A stretch of DNA of 64,000 nt from an uncultured Aquimarina sp. (GCA_947498785.1 CANMLS010000005.1:86951-150950); one strand, 5' to 3'; counted from the first letter of the stretch, positions 17,349 to 27,076 are shown. The notes: a model not told the origin generated them from the sequence alone. A program made the numbers and translations.

Positions 17349-17466
17349 AACTATATTATAATAGGTCATTGGTATTCATAAATAAAAATCTCAGTATCAA
17401 AAAATGAAACTACAATCTTGTATCCTTGTACCAGAATAAAAAATAATTAATTAGTAAAACAAACAA

Positions 17467-17919
17467 ATGGCACAAGAAAATCAAATTAGTGTAGTGATTC
17501 CAGAAGAGGTAATCACTACAATTATGACCAAATTGCAAGAATGTAAAGAAGATCTTACACCGTATCTGCAAGCGTTAACAGCAAGTGATCGTTCTGGATT
17601 ATTTAAAATGGGAGATAAATCGTTACCCACGGTACAAAAGGTAAAATCATATGCAGAGACCAATCCAGAATTTGTACCGGGATATATGGATAAAGAAGAA
17701 TTTCTAAAAGACGAAGCTGTGGTTTCACAATTAACGCCTATTGCCAATTTATTAGAGCAATTATTTTCTGATGTAGATGACACCAGATTATTAGCCGGTA
17801 GTGAAGCCCTACAGGCTGCTTTATTATACTATGGACAGGTAAATGAAGCGAATAAAAAAGGAGTAAACAGTGCAAAACCTATTTATGACGATTTAAAACA
17901 ACGTTTTTCAAGAAAGTAA
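17467..17919 (+). CDS. Conserved hypothetical protein, 150 residues
   Basis: A soluble, acidic, mostly helical protein with no signal peptide or membrane segment. It begins MAQENQISVVIPEEV and has regularly spaced helices such as TTIMTKLQECKEDLTPYLQAL and ALQAALLYYGQVNEANKKG. The mix of ordinary codons and a strong terminator behind it indicate a real gene. I do not recognise a functional family. It is monocistronic between a REP-like repeat and a hairpin array. No ECF-type site was found before it. Confidence 0.75.
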   Translation: MAQENQISVVIPEEVITTIMTKLQECKEDLTPYLQALTASDRSGLFKMGDKSLPTVQKVKSYAETNPEFVPGYMDKEEFLKDEAVVSQLTPIANLLEQLFSDVDDTRLLAGSEALQAALLYYGQVNEANKKGVNSAKPIYDDLKQRFSRK

Positions 17920-17940
17920 CCCGTCATAGTATTCCTTATT

Positions 17941-17981
17941 AACCCGAAAGGTTCTTGATTGAACCTTTCGGGTTTCTTTTT
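17941..17981 (+). terminator. Terminator after the 150-residue protein
   Basis: A 14-bp perfect stem (17941-17954 with 17961-17974), 6-nt loop, then a T-rich tail. Confidence 0.9.
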
Positions 17982-18143
17982 GAGTAAAAAATACTCAATC
18001 CTGAGTATTTTTTATTGATAATCGAATCTTTTATACTCCAATTTGAGTCTTTTTGATTCGAATTTGAATGTTTTGTACTCGATTTTCAGTGTTTTATACT
18101 CGATACCGAGTCTTTTTTACTGGATTTCCAGTGTTTTTGATTC
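17982..18143. repeat. 21-bp-periodic array of short inverted repeats with phased T-tracts
   Basis: Seven complete units and two half units with an exact 21-bp period. Left arms start at 17993, 18014, 18035, 18056, 18077, 18098 and 18119 (half unit at 18140); right arms lie 10 bp later (lone right arm at 17982). Each unit is a 4-bp arm, 6 bp, the complementary arm and a T-rich 7 bp. Arms covary: ACTC/GAGT, ATTC/GAAT, ACTG/CAGT. It lies between a terminator and the RHS promoter. Confidence 0.75.
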
Positions 18144-18192
18144 AATGTTTTAACTACTCGCTCCTTTGTCTAAAAAAATATATAACCAAGAG

Positions 18193-18220
18193 GTAACATT
18201 TTTTAGACTTTATACATAAA
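18193..18220 (+). promoter_or_regulatory. Candidate ECF promoter of the RHS pair
   Basis: GTAACA, 15 bp, ACATAAA (six of seven), with TTTT after the -35. It lies 39 bp before the ATG at 18260. Confidence 0.6.
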
Positions 18221-18259
18221 GGCTGTTCAATCACTAAAAACAAATAAATCAGTCTTACA

Positions 18260-21200
18260 ATGAAGCAGAAAAATAGTATTACGAACTACAATCGACATTT
18301 AGATCAGTTGTTCTGGAAATTAACCACTTTAATGATTTCCCACTTTAAAAAATCTCTAAGTTTTTTATTTATTTTACTACTCTTAGTAGGATATCAAAGT
18401 TATGGGCAGGATTTTTCACCTAAACAAATAGTTTCTCCAGAAACTGCTATGTTAATGAAATTCGAGAATATCCCTGTAAGCACGTATACGGGTGTTCCGG
18501 ATATTAACATTCCTATATATACTATTGAAGAAGAAAATTTAACTATTCCTATAAAACTAAGGCATCATTCCTCGGGAGTCAAGGTTGGTGAAGAAGCTAC
18601 TTGGGTAGGCCTTAACTGGGATTTATCCATAGGAGGTAGTATTACACAAGTTCCTGTGGGTGATCTTGATCAGGATGATCAATTTTTTAATACAACAGTC
18701 TATTATTACGATCGATTAATGAATATGGAATTTACACCTGGTTATCATGAATATGGAGGAAGAGCAGAACGAGGTTTAGTATGGAATTGCGTACCTATAG
18801 ACCCTACTGATGGTGATAGAGATGATATTGAAACTTTTAATGCTGCGCGTACTTTTGGATGGGGACAACCAGATACTTTTCATCTCAATCTCCCGAATCA
18901 ATCTCTAAAGTTTTATATCGACCCTGTTAGTAAACAGAATACTATTTTTGGGAATAATCCCACAAATCTTACAATTGAAGGACACCCTGATAGTGGATGG
19001 CTAGTCACAGATATGAATGGAATTAAATATTCTTTTTCTAAAAATATTGTAGAATATTCACAAACCTTTCCGCTCCCCGCTACTGGTAGACCTCAATATG
19101 GCAGTATCACATGGAAATTAGAAAAAATAACACTACCCTCTGGAAAAAAAATTCATTTTTTCTACGAAGAAGGTTTTTTAACATCTAAAAATACCTCCGA
19201 AGAGTTTATTTATTCAAATACAACAAATGAGATTGTTAAGGACCGAAGAGAATACCTGAAAAGGACAGAACATAAAAACAAGTACCTACAAAGAATAGAA
19301 ACATCTAAAGAATCTATATTTTTTCATTTAAGTAGTGCAAAGGAAGAACGTCAAGATATTGATTCTAAATATTTAGATAATGGACTATATGGCGCAAAAA
19401 GAGTAAATTCTATTACTGTTATAGATAAGTATAATAATGTAAACGTAAAATCTTTTGAGTTTGACTATGACTATTTCTTAACAAGACCTGGTAGTACTAG
19501 TATTAAAGAAAAAAGATTAAAATTAAGCGCTATACAAGAAGTAGGATATGATGCTAACAACAATAAAATACATGAAATCCCTCCATACAAATTTTCATAT
19601 AACGAAACCTATTCACTACCCGAAAAAGACTCATATTCAGTAGATCATTGGGGATATTTCAATAATGAAAATAATTATGGGTTATTACCAAAATTTAAGA
19701 ATGAAATATTGTCTAAAACAACTGATGTTAAAGATTTCCCCCACCACATTCTTAAAGAAATCCTAAAGATTAATGGGGCCAACAGAGGAATGAGACCAAA
19801 AGTTACAGAAACAGGACTTATAAAAAGTATTCAATACCCTACTGGGGGTAAAACTATTTTTAATTACGAGGCTAATAACTTTAGTAATTACCCAGTGTTG
19901 TCTGCCAAAGAAATAGATGAAGGTGTTGGCAGCATTAATAATCCTTTAAAAAATATAAATATTGTAGATTTAAATACTAGCTGTGTATATGAAAGAAAAA
20001 GCGAAAAAATATTCCCAAACAATATAGGTGAATTAAAAATATTAGATTTTAGTTATAGTTTTGCGCAAGTATCTGGGGAGCTTGATTGGCATCATTTTTA
20101 CGATGCTACGATCAAAATTAATAGAGTTACAACAGATGGTACCGTTTCAACAATAAAAACATATACTACAGGTACTGGCTCTATTAATGATAGCGGAACA
20201 GTTATTGGTAAAGAAGTTGGAAATATAGAATTCATAGGAAATGCCGACGATTATTATTACGTAGAGTGTTTTTTACCTGATGTACCTGAATTAATACCTC
20301 AAAATGATTCGTGCATTCCTATAGCTTATGCTGGTGCAGGGTTTACTATTTATAAAAAAGAAGACGAAGATGATATTCCTGTTAAAAAGCTAAGTATTGG
20401 AGGAGGGGTGAGAATAAAAAACATTAAAAATTACGATAACAACGGAGAATTAACTTCGCATAAGAAATTTAACTATTCAAAAGAAGATGGGCTTACTACT
20501 TCTGGTTTGTTAATGTCTCCTATAGATTATATAAATTATCAAACCTATATTGGAAGAGCATATTCATGCATAGATCTTGGTCCTTTAGGCTTAAAGCTTA
20601 GTATAAGTCAATTTGATGCTTTTGACCTATCCATAGGTTCATCAAGTTATTATCCTATAGCTTATGATGCACAAGGGGCATTGGTGGGCTATAGTAGAGT
20701 TGAAATTCTTGATATAGATAAAAACAATAAGCCCAATGGAAAAACTGTAAACTTCTATAAAAATAGATCATCAGTTACTAGTAAAGCTACCGGGTTGCCC
20801 AATATTCCTTATGAAGATAATGGCCTATTAAATTATGTAGAACATTATAAATTTGTTGTTAATGATAGTACATATTCTTCAGTTAAGAAAACTAAATACG
20901 ATTATAAACAAATATCACAAAAGAAAAATTATGGAGTAATTGTAAAAGATCGCTATAGAGGTTTTGATGGATGCGCCCCTTGTGGAGGTATCGCACCGAT
21001 TAACCCCTTCATTTTTCAAGAGAAAAGATGGACTATACAATATTATCCAATACAGACGAGATGGAGTGTACTAGACAAGACTACAGAATATGAATATAGA
21101 AATGGTAATGAGATTGTAAGTAATTTAGAGTATGATTATAATCAGCTGGGCCAGATTATAGAAGAGAGAAATACGAATAGTAAAAAACAAGTACAACGAA

Positions 21201-21823
21201 CTCAATATACATATCCTATTGATGTATCACAACCTAATGAGGTACAGATTTCCATGAGAGATAAAGGATTTTATAATTTAATGATTGAAAGAAAAACGTT
21301 TAATGAAACTAAGCTTATAAATAGAACTTCTTTTTCTCACCAACAACAATCTAATGGAGATATTAAACTAACAAAAATTGAAACATCAAAAAATAATGCA
21401 GAAAAACAAATACTTCTTTCAAGTGTTCTTTATGATGATATAGGTAATATTATTCAATATAAAAATAAAAAAGAAGATATATATATCACTAATGTATGGG
21501 GATATTACAAACAATACCCTGTGGCAAAAATTCACAATGCAACTTTTGAAGAAGTTGCTACTGCATTAGGCATTACTGCATCAACATTAAAACGTTTAGG
21601 ACTAGTAGACTTAGATAAAATAAATACGTTACAGGAAAAGCTTCCCAAAGCATTTATAACAACTTATAAACATAAACCTTTGGTAGGTGTTACAAGTATT
21701 ACTGACCCTACAGGAGATACTACGTATTACGAGTATGATGAACATAATCGTTTAAAACAAGTTAAAGATCATACTGGGAATGTTTTATCTAAAACAAATT
21801 ATCAATATAAACGTCTAGATTAA
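18260..21823 (+). CDS. Exported RHS/YD-repeat protein, N-terminal half of a split pair
   Basis: A 1187-residue protein. An export signal is centred at about residues 28-50 (SFLFILLLLVGYQSYGQ); translation may really begin at the ATG at 18332, which would place it at the N-terminus. The mature part begins FSPKQIVSPETAMLMKF and VSTYTGVPDINIPIY, the conserved entry of Bacteroidota RHS proteins, and runs through a long beta-rich shell. It ends with a typical YD unit (YYEYDEHNRLKQVKDHTGN). It stops just where YD repeats begin, and the next gene continues with DUF6443-like, YD and core domains, so the two probably assemble. ECF-type promoter upstream; cell-surface or secreted role unknown. Confidence 0.82.
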   Translation: MKQKNSITNYNRHLDQLFWKLTTLMISHFKKSLSFLFILLLLVGYQSYGQDFSPKQIVSPETAMLMKFENIPVSTYTGVPDINIPIYTIEEENLTIPIKLRHHSSGVKVGEEATWVGLNWDLSIGGSITQVPVGDLDQDDQFFNTTVYYYDRLMNMEFTPGYHEYGGRAERGLVWNCVPIDPTDGDRDDIETFNAARTFGWGQPDTFHLNLPNQSLKFYIDPVSKQNTIFGNNPTNLTIEGHPDSGWLVTDMNGIKYSFSKNIVEYSQTFPLPATGRPQYGSITWKLEKITLPSGKKIHFFYEEGFLTSKNTSEEFIYSNTTNEIVKDRREYLKRTEHKNKYLQRIETSKESIFFHLSSAKEERQDIDSKYLDNGLYGAKRVNSITVIDKYNNVNVKSFEFDYDYFLTRPGSTSIKEKRLKLSAIQEVGYDANNNKIHEIPPYKFSYNETYSLPEKDSYSVDHWGYFNNENNYGLLPKFKNEILSKTTDVKDFPHHILKEILKINGANRGMRPKVTETGLIKSIQYPTGGKTIFNYEANNFSNYPVLSAKEIDEGVGSINNPLKNINIVDLNTSCVYERKSEKIFPNNIGELKILDFSYSFAQVSGELDWHHFYDATIKINRVTTDGTVSTIKTYTTGTGSINDSGTVIGKEVGNIEFIGNADDYYYVECFLPDVPELIPQNDSCIPIAYAGAGFTIYKKEDEDDIPVKKLSIGGGVRIKNIKNYDNNGELTSHKKFNYSKEDGLTTSGLLMSPIDYINYQTYIGRAYSCIDLGPLGLKLSISQFDAFDLSIGSSSYYPIAYDAQGALVGYSRVEILDIDKNNKPNGKTVNFYKNRSSVTSKATGLPNIPYEDNGLLNYVEHYKFVVNDSTYSSVKKTKYDYKQISQKKNYGVIVKDRYRGFDGCAPCGGIAPINPFIFQEKRWTIQYYPIQTRWSVLDKTTEYEYRNGNEIVSNLEYDYNQLGQIIEERNTNSKKQVQRTQYTYPIDVSQPNEVQISMRDKGFYNLMIERKTFNETKLINRTSFSHQQQSNGDIKLTKIETSKNNAEKQILLSSVLYDDIGNIIQYKNKKEDIYITNVWGYYKQYPVAKIHNATFEEVATALGITASTLKRLGLVDLDKINTLQEKLPKAFITTYKHKPLVGVTSITDPTGDTTYYEYDEHNRLKQVKDHTGNVLSKTNYQYKRLD

Positions 21824-21872
21824 AATTATAAAAAAATAAAATGTGAATCATTCACAATAAAAATAATAACAA

Positions 21873-24800
21873 ATGAAACAATTAATTCTTTTGTCATTTT
21901 TCCTTTTGTCTAATGTTTTGATTTGGGCTCAGGAAAGTTTTGACATAAATGCTACAACTACCAATGTGAATGGAGATCAAAACCCCTCATATATTTGGGC
22001 TTTAGATAAAGATAAAGATGGGTTTGGGAATCCCAATATAACCATTATTAGTAGTACTCAACCTAATGGGTATGTACGTAACGGTGATGATTGTAATGAT
22101 GATGATCCTACAATTAACCCTAATACCATTTGGTATCTTGATGCAGATAATGATGACTACGGAGGTCCTAACAATACTAAAAAGAGTTGTATACAACCCA
22201 ATGGATATACTAGCAATAATCAAGATTGTAACGATAATGACGCTAGTATTAACCCTAATACTATCTGGTATCTTGATGCCGATAATGATGGGTTTGGACA
22301 CCCTAATGAAACCACAAAACAATGCGAGCAACCAAATGGGTATACTAGTAATAATCAAGATTGTAATGATAATGATGCCAGTATTAATCCTAATACTGTT
22401 TGGTATCTTGATGCCGATAATGATGGCTATGGAGATCCTAATAATACTAAGACGAGCTGTACAAAACCTATAGGTTATGTATCGAATAAATATGATAAAT
22501 GTCCTAATAAACCAGGGATAGACTATGGTTGTGGGGATACTTTAGTACTAAGTAATGAAAATTATATTTACACAAGAATTCCTAAAAAGCCAATGAAATC
22601 GGTTTCAGAAAATAGCCTTAAAGAAATAGTTTCAGGTATTACTTATTTTGATGGATTAGGAAGACCCAAACAACAAATTGCGATTCAAAACTCCCCCAAT
22701 AAAAAAGACATCGTAACTCACATAGCATATGATGATTATGGAAGAGAAAGAAAAAGATATTTGCCTTTTGAAAGAGAAAATGGCGTATTGGGGAATTTTG
22801 ATGTTGTAGATGTTCACAAAGATATTAACCGGTATTATAAAAATAAATATCCTGATGATTTTTCAGGTCTTATCGAAGAACATGTAAATGCCTATTCAGA
22901 AACTATTTTTGAGGCTTCACCTCTCAATCAGGTACTAAAAACAGGTGTCCCCGGACAATCTTGGAAAGCAAACTCTATAAATGATGAAGATCATACCATA
23001 AAGTTGGAGTATCGTTCAAATGAGGCCGACGAAGTTGTTTTATTTGAAGTAGAATTTATTGGTGGAGACCCGGAAAAACCTTCATTAGTGCAACATCAAT
23101 TTTATGCTCAGAATGAATTCTATACAACGATTACCAAAGATGAAAACTGGAATCCAGACCAGCAATATCCCAAAGATCACACTACCGAAGAATTTACCGA
23201 TAAAAATGGAAAAGTAGTTTTAAAACGGGTGTATAATGACAATATCCCTCATGACACCTATTATGTATATGATGATTATGATAATCTCACCTATGTGATT
23301 CCACCTAAAGTAAACATTAATGGTACAGTATCGGCCAGCGAGCTTGCCGAGCTGTGTTATCAATATAAATACGACTATCGAAATCGTTTAATCGAGAAAA
23401 AAGTACCGGGCAAAGGATGGGAACACATCGTTTATGACGAATTAGATCGACCGGTATTAACACAACATGCTAACCAAAGAAAGGAAAATTCAGGAAAATC
23501 GGCAGATGAATGGTTGTTTACCAAATACGATGTGTTTGGTAGAGTGGCCTATACCGGCAAGATAACCGATGACCGGGAACGTAAAGTGATACAACAAGAA
23601 ATTAATAACAATAGTAATGACCTTTGGGTAACGAGAGGTGATGCAATGACGATAGGGGGGGTATCAATAAAGTATAATAACGGGGGATATCCTAAAGTAA
23701 CCACTGGTGAGGTTTTAACAATCAATTATTATGACGATTACAATTTTGATAAAGCGGGAGGTATTAATCCAAATATGGTGTATAACCAAAATGTTACAAC
23801 TAATACCAAAACATTAGCTACCGGGAGTAAGGTTAAAGTACTAGACACCGATAAGTGGATTACTACAGTACATTATTATGATGATAAAGCAAGGTCCATC
23901 TATGGATATACCAACAATGACTATTTGAAGACTACAAATACCATAAGTACTCAATTGGACTTTGTAGGAAAAGTGATAGAAAGCACAACTACACATCAGC
24001 GACTTTCTAATGCTCTTATTACTACTATAGATAGGTTTACTTATGATCATGTGGGGCGTTTGTTAACACAAAAACAAACCATTGATAATCAACAAGAAGA
24101 ACTGATCGTTAGTAATACGTATGATGAATTAGGGATGCTGGTTAAAAAAGGAGTTGGGGGGGCTACTAATAGTAATATTAGAAATCTTGTAAATGTTATT
24201 ATTGAACCTAATCAGATAATTAAAAAAAATGTTCCTAATAATGCCTGGAACACAGGGTTTTCCTCTAAATTTTCGATACAAGGTGATGGAGCAGTAGTCT
24301 TTGAGGTTGCGCAAACTAATAAAGACCTTATGGTTGGGCTTTCAAAAGAAGACAACGATGTTGATTTTAAAAGTATCGACTATGCTATTTATACTACTTC
24401 AGGAGAAAAAATTCAGGTACGAGAAAAAGGAATCGTTAAAGGAAATTTAGATATAACATACAAAATAGGAGATTTGCTTTCAGTTGAAAGAGCGGGAAAT
24501 GCTATAGTATATAAAAAGAATAATGAGGTGTTTTATACATCTGCAACACCATCAAACGGTAACTTAATAGGAGATGTTTCGATGTTTCATATAAACAGTA
24601 GAATAAAAAACTTTAGACTTATTAACCCTATAATAAAAAGTCTACAAACTATTGATTATGCTTACAATGTAAGAGGGTGGTTACAACAGATAAATAATCC
24701 TAATAGCACATTAGGGAATGACCTTTTTGCCTTTAAAATCAATTATAATACCACCGATGATACAGAAAGCACGGCATTATTTAACGGTAATATTAGTGAA

Positions 24801-26390
24801 ACCCATTGGAAAACTGCCAATGACAATATCAAGAGAGACTATGCGTATGGGTATGATGCCTTAGATCGTATTACAAAAGGGATCGATAATACAGGGAGAT
24901 ATAATCTCACCAATGTTGCCTATGATCAAAATGGTAATATCTTAAATCTTACCCGCCAAGGATGGAAAAATGGGGTAAGCTATGCCAATATGGACCGTTT
25001 ATATTATACCTATGATCAAGGAAACAAATTAATGAAAGTAGTAGACACGGGTAATGACAATTACGGTTTTAAAGATGGAACGAATACTGGTAATGACTAT
25101 GTATATGATGTCAATGGAAACATGACTGTTGATCGTAATAAAGGCATTACCAACATACGTTATAATCATCTAAATTTACCCACTGTGGTTACCATTAATG
25201 GGAAACAAATTCGATATACTTATGATGCTACCGGAACAAAATTAACCAAATCGGTAAACGGAGTATTTACACATTACGATGGTGGCTATGTCTATGAAGG
25301 ACCAGATTTACAATTCTTTAAACACTCTGAAGGGTATGTAGAGCCTAATACTAATGGCAGTTTTGATTATGTATACCAATACAAAGATCATATAGATAAT
25401 ATTCGTTTAAGCTATAGTGATACGAACAAAGATGGTATCGTGACTAAAGATGAAATACGCGAAGAAAACAATTATTATCCCTTTGGCCTTAAGCATAAAG
25501 GGTATAATGGTATCATAAGAGGTAAAGATTATAAATACGGTTTTGGTGATAAGGAAGAACAAGATGAGCATGGTTTAGATTGGATCGATATTACTGCTCG
25601 TAATTATGACCCTGCATTAGGGCGTTGGATGAATTTGGATCCTTTGGCAGAATTAATGCGTAGACATTCTCCTTATAACTATGGGTTTGATAACCCTATT
25701 TATTTTGTAGACCCTGATGGGATGATGCCTTTGCCGAGTGATTATGATTTAGAGATGTATTCTGATTATCAAAAGTATTATTATGAAGAGTACTTTAATA
25801 GTGACATTCATGATGACATTGCAACGAACGACGAAACGCCCTCTTCTGACAAAAAAATCCCAGGTTGTCCAAAATGTGACCCTAGAGCAAGGTTACTAGA
25901 TGAAGTTACTATTACGGGAAGTATATATGATGATGTATTAAATACTGATAATCTACCCAAATATACAATTAAAGAAGATAAACCAAATGTATTTGGTAAG
26001 ATCAAAATTTTAGCAGAATTTCTTCCTTCATTGCAAAAGGACCAAGTTTTGGATACCTATGAAATAATCGATAGAATATATATCGGATTTGGGCAAGTAG
26101 GAAGAAATAGGTATAATTTGGAAGGATATGCTGTTAGTAGAGATGAGATTACAGATGCAGGCATTAATACAATAATAACTTTTTTTCCAGCTCCTACAAC
26201 CAAAGGTTTTAATGCTGCTCAGTTCAGTAAGCTATTCAAAGGAACATTGGTAAATAAATATTTATATCGTTATAGTTCGAAATTTAGAGGAAGAGTAAAC
26301 AAAGCTTTTAATTCCTTATTGAAAAAATTTGATTCTCCAAAATCCGTTAGAGATACTGCACAAGAAGTAAAAGATTTGATTGAAGAATAG
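21873..26390 (+). CDS. Exported RHS-core protein with MopE-like repeats and variable C-terminus
   Basis: A 1505-residue protein. Signal peptide 1-19 (LIWAQ). About residues 41-216 are four 45-residue Asp/Asn-rich repeats (YLDADNDGYG, DCNDNDASINPNT) of the MopE-like putative metal-binding type. Then come a DUF6443-like segment (SGITYFDGLGRPKQQI), YD repeats, and the RHS-associated core (YYPFGL, ITARNYDPALGRWMNLDPLAE, NYGFDNPIYFVDPDG, about 1200-1283). The last about 220 residues differ in character, as in polymorphic toxins, but I recognise no toxin fold. No obvious immunity gene follows; small leader peptides do. It starts 49 bp after the preceding RHS gene, in the same operon. Confidence 0.85.
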   Translation: MKQLILLSFFLLSNVLIWAQESFDINATTTNVNGDQNPSYIWALDKDKDGFGNPNITIISSTQPNGYVRNGDDCNDDDPTINPNTIWYLDADNDDYGGPNNTKKSCIQPNGYTSNNQDCNDNDASINPNTIWYLDADNDGFGHPNETTKQCEQPNGYTSNNQDCNDNDASINPNTVWYLDADNDGYGDPNNTKTSCTKPIGYVSNKYDKCPNKPGIDYGCGDTLVLSNENYIYTRIPKKPMKSVSENSLKEIVSGITYFDGLGRPKQQIAIQNSPNKKDIVTHIAYDDYGRERKRYLPFERENGVLGNFDVVDVHKDINRYYKNKYPDDFSGLIEEHVNAYSETIFEASPLNQVLKTGVPGQSWKANSINDEDHTIKLEYRSNEADEVVLFEVEFIGGDPEKPSLVQHQFYAQNEFYTTITKDENWNPDQQYPKDHTTEEFTDKNGKVVLKRVYNDNIPHDTYYVYDDYDNLTYVIPPKVNINGTVSASELAELCYQYKYDYRNRLIEKKVPGKGWEHIVYDELDRPVLTQHANQRKENSGKSADEWLFTKYDVFGRVAYTGKITDDRERKVIQQEINNNSNDLWVTRGDAMTIGGVSIKYNNGGYPKVTTGEVLTINYYDDYNFDKAGGINPNMVYNQNVTTNTKTLATGSKVKVLDTDKWITTVHYYDDKARSIYGYTNNDYLKTTNTISTQLDFVGKVIESTTTHQRLSNALITTIDRFTYDHVGRLLTQKQTIDNQQEELIVSNTYDELGMLVKKGVGGATNSNIRNLVNVIIEPNQIIKKNVPNNAWNTGFSSKFSIQGDGAVVFEVAQTNKDLMVGLSKEDNDVDFKSIDYAIYTTSGEKIQVREKGIVKGNLDITYKIGDLLSVERAGNAIVYKKNNEVFYTSATPSNGNLIGDVSMFHINSRIKNFRLINPIIKSLQTIDYAYNVRGWLQQINNPNSTLGNDLFAFKINYNTTDDTESTALFNGNISETHWKTANDNIKRDYAYGYDALDRITKGIDNTGRYNLTNVAYDQNGNILNLTRQGWKNGVSYANMDRLYYTYDQGNKLMKVVDTGNDNYGFKDGTNTGNDYVYDVNGNMTVDRNKGITNIRYNHLNLPTVVTINGKQIRYTYDATGTKLTKSVNGVFTHYDGGYVYEGPDLQFFKHSEGYVEPNTNGSFDYVYQYKDHIDNIRLSYSDTNKDGIVTKDEIREENNYYPFGLKHKGYNGIIRGKDYKYGFGDKEEQDEHGLDWIDITARNYDPALGRWMNLDPLAELMRRHSPYNYGFDNPIYFVDPDGMMPLPSDYDLEMYSDYQKYYYEEYFNSDIHDDIATNDETPSSDKKIPGCPKCDPRARLLDEVTITGSIYDDVLNTDNLPKYTIKEDKPNVFGKIKILAEFLPSLQKDQVLDTYEIIDRIYIGFGQVGRNRYNLEGYAVSRDEITDAGINTIITFFPAPTTKGFNAAQFSKLFKGTLVNKYLYRYSSKFRGRVNKAFNSLLKKFDSPKSVRDTAQEVKDLIEE
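21993..22519 (+). repeat. Coding tandem repeat, 135-bp units
   Basis: Four consecutive 45-codon units starting near 21993, 22128, 22263 and 22398 encode the Asp-rich MopE-like repeats. The second and third are most alike. In-frame unit length permits copy-number change without frameshift. Confidence 0.75.
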
Positions 26391-26472
26391 ATTTTGAGCA
26401 TACTTGCTCTGCAAAGTTTGCAACTTCGTAGCGTTTTAAACTGAGTGTAAAGAGACAACTATTAAAGATAGG

Positions 26473-26509
26473 AAACAGTTGCAAATTAGGTTTTGTAGCT
26501 GTTTTTTTT
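26473..26509 (+). terminator. Terminator copy 1 after the RHS operon
   Basis: 13-bp stem AAACAGTTGCAAA / TTTGTAGCTGTTT with two G-U pairs, then a T-run. Near-identical copies recur at 26712 and 27582. Confidence 0.8.
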
Positions 26510-26585
26510 ATCAAAAAAAAACATACAACAAGGAGGGTATGCTTAATACATTAAACTGACTTAAACATATTAAAAACATAAAATA

Positions 26586-26639
26586 ATGAAAAACAATAAA
26601 TTAAGTTACTTAAGTTTTTTATCCACCTGCTGCCGCTAG
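26586..26639 (+). CDS. Possible 17-residue remnant leader peptide
   Basis: A short ORF reading MKNNKLSYLSFLSTCCR. It follows an AT-rich leader (ACATTAA at 26548-26554, then CATATTAAAAACATAAAATA) that closely matches the 5' UTR of the peptide gene at 26823, so it seems to be the first, degenerate cassette of the array. No double-glycine motif remains. The GC-richer sequence after the stop (26623-26690) fits none of the neighbours. Real translation is doubtful. Confidence 0.3.
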   Translation: MKNNKLSYLSFLSTCCR

Positions 26640-26711
26640 AGTGATCGCTACCGCTACGTCTTTGACTAGTGGCGTTCTGAGTGAGCAGTAAGAGTGAGAT
26701 TTATAGATAAG

Positions 26712-26747
26712 AAACAGTTACAAAGTAAATTTTGTAGCTGTTTTTTT
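26712..26747 (+). terminator. Terminator copy 2
   Basis: 13-bp stem AAACAGTTACAAA / TTTGTAGCTGTTT (one G-U), then a T-run. It closes the first degenerate peptide cassette. Confidence 0.8.
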
Positions 26748-26768
26748 ATAAAAAAAGAAAAGTAAAGG

Positions 26769-26796
26769 GTAACATTTTAAGAGGTCATTATATTAA
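26769..26796 (+). promoter_or_regulatory. Candidate ECF promoter of the peptide cassette
   Basis: GTAACA, 15 bp, ATATTAA (six of seven). It lies 26 bp before the ATG at 26823. The 23 bp from GGTAACA to the N15 stretch are shared almost letter for letter with the site at 27639. Confidence 0.62.
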
Positions 26797-26822
26797 AGGT
26801 TCATATTAAAACATAAAAAGAC

Positions 26823-26963
26823 ATGAAAAAAAGTAATCCATTAAATCAAAAAAGTATTTCGATAGAGAGATTCAAAAAACAGAGTTTAAATAAGATGCAA
26901 AAGATTAAAGTAAAAGGAGGAGAAAGAGTTAGAACTGCAAGTTCAAGTGTAGTAACAGATTAG
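26823..26963 (+). CDS. Double-glycine leader peptide, 46 residues
   Basis: A small basic peptide starting MKKSNPLNQKSISIERF. It has a hydrophobic/charged helical leader and a KVKGG motif at residues 29-33, followed by a 13-residue Ser/Thr-rich tail with no Cys. The layout resembles Bacteroidota natural-product or bacteriocin-like precursors cut after Gly-Gly by a C39-peptidase ABC exporter. No exporter or modifying enzyme is in the window. It lies between an ECF-type promoter and a hairpin at 26996-27034. The activity is unknown. Confidence 0.65.
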   Translation: MKKSNPLNQKSISIERFKKQSLNKMQKIKVKGGERVRTASSSVVTD

Positions 26964-26995
26964 GTGAATAAATTATTATAGATACTAATCTAAAG

Positions 26996-27034
26996 GATAG
27001 CTCGGGTTTAAAAAGGTGAATCCGAGCTTATCTT
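26996..27034 (+). terminator. Hairpin between the two MKKSN peptides
   Basis: About 13-bp stem (GATAGCTCGGGTT with AATCCGAGCTTATC, one bulge) but only a weak T-tract. It may be a partial terminator or mRNA-stabilising hairpin, since the next peptide has no promoter of its own that I can see. Confidence 0.5.
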
Positions 27035-27076
27035 AACGGTAATAAAAATACCATATTTATTAAACAAACATATATC

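Noticed and set aside
17982..18143. CRISPR array
   Set aside because: Units are 21 bp with no constant repeat/variable spacer structure, only 4-bp arms, and no cas genes are present.
22066..22473. Separate genes in other frames over the Asp-rich repeats
   Set aside because: Low-complexity frames (Ile/Met-rich) created by the repeat; the RHS frame carries signal peptide and domains.
26623..26690. Alternative-frame peptide in the GC-richer stretch after 26639
   Set aside because: A 22-codon frame (PPAAARVIATATS...) exists, but it has no start codon and joins the leader only by assuming a frameshift.
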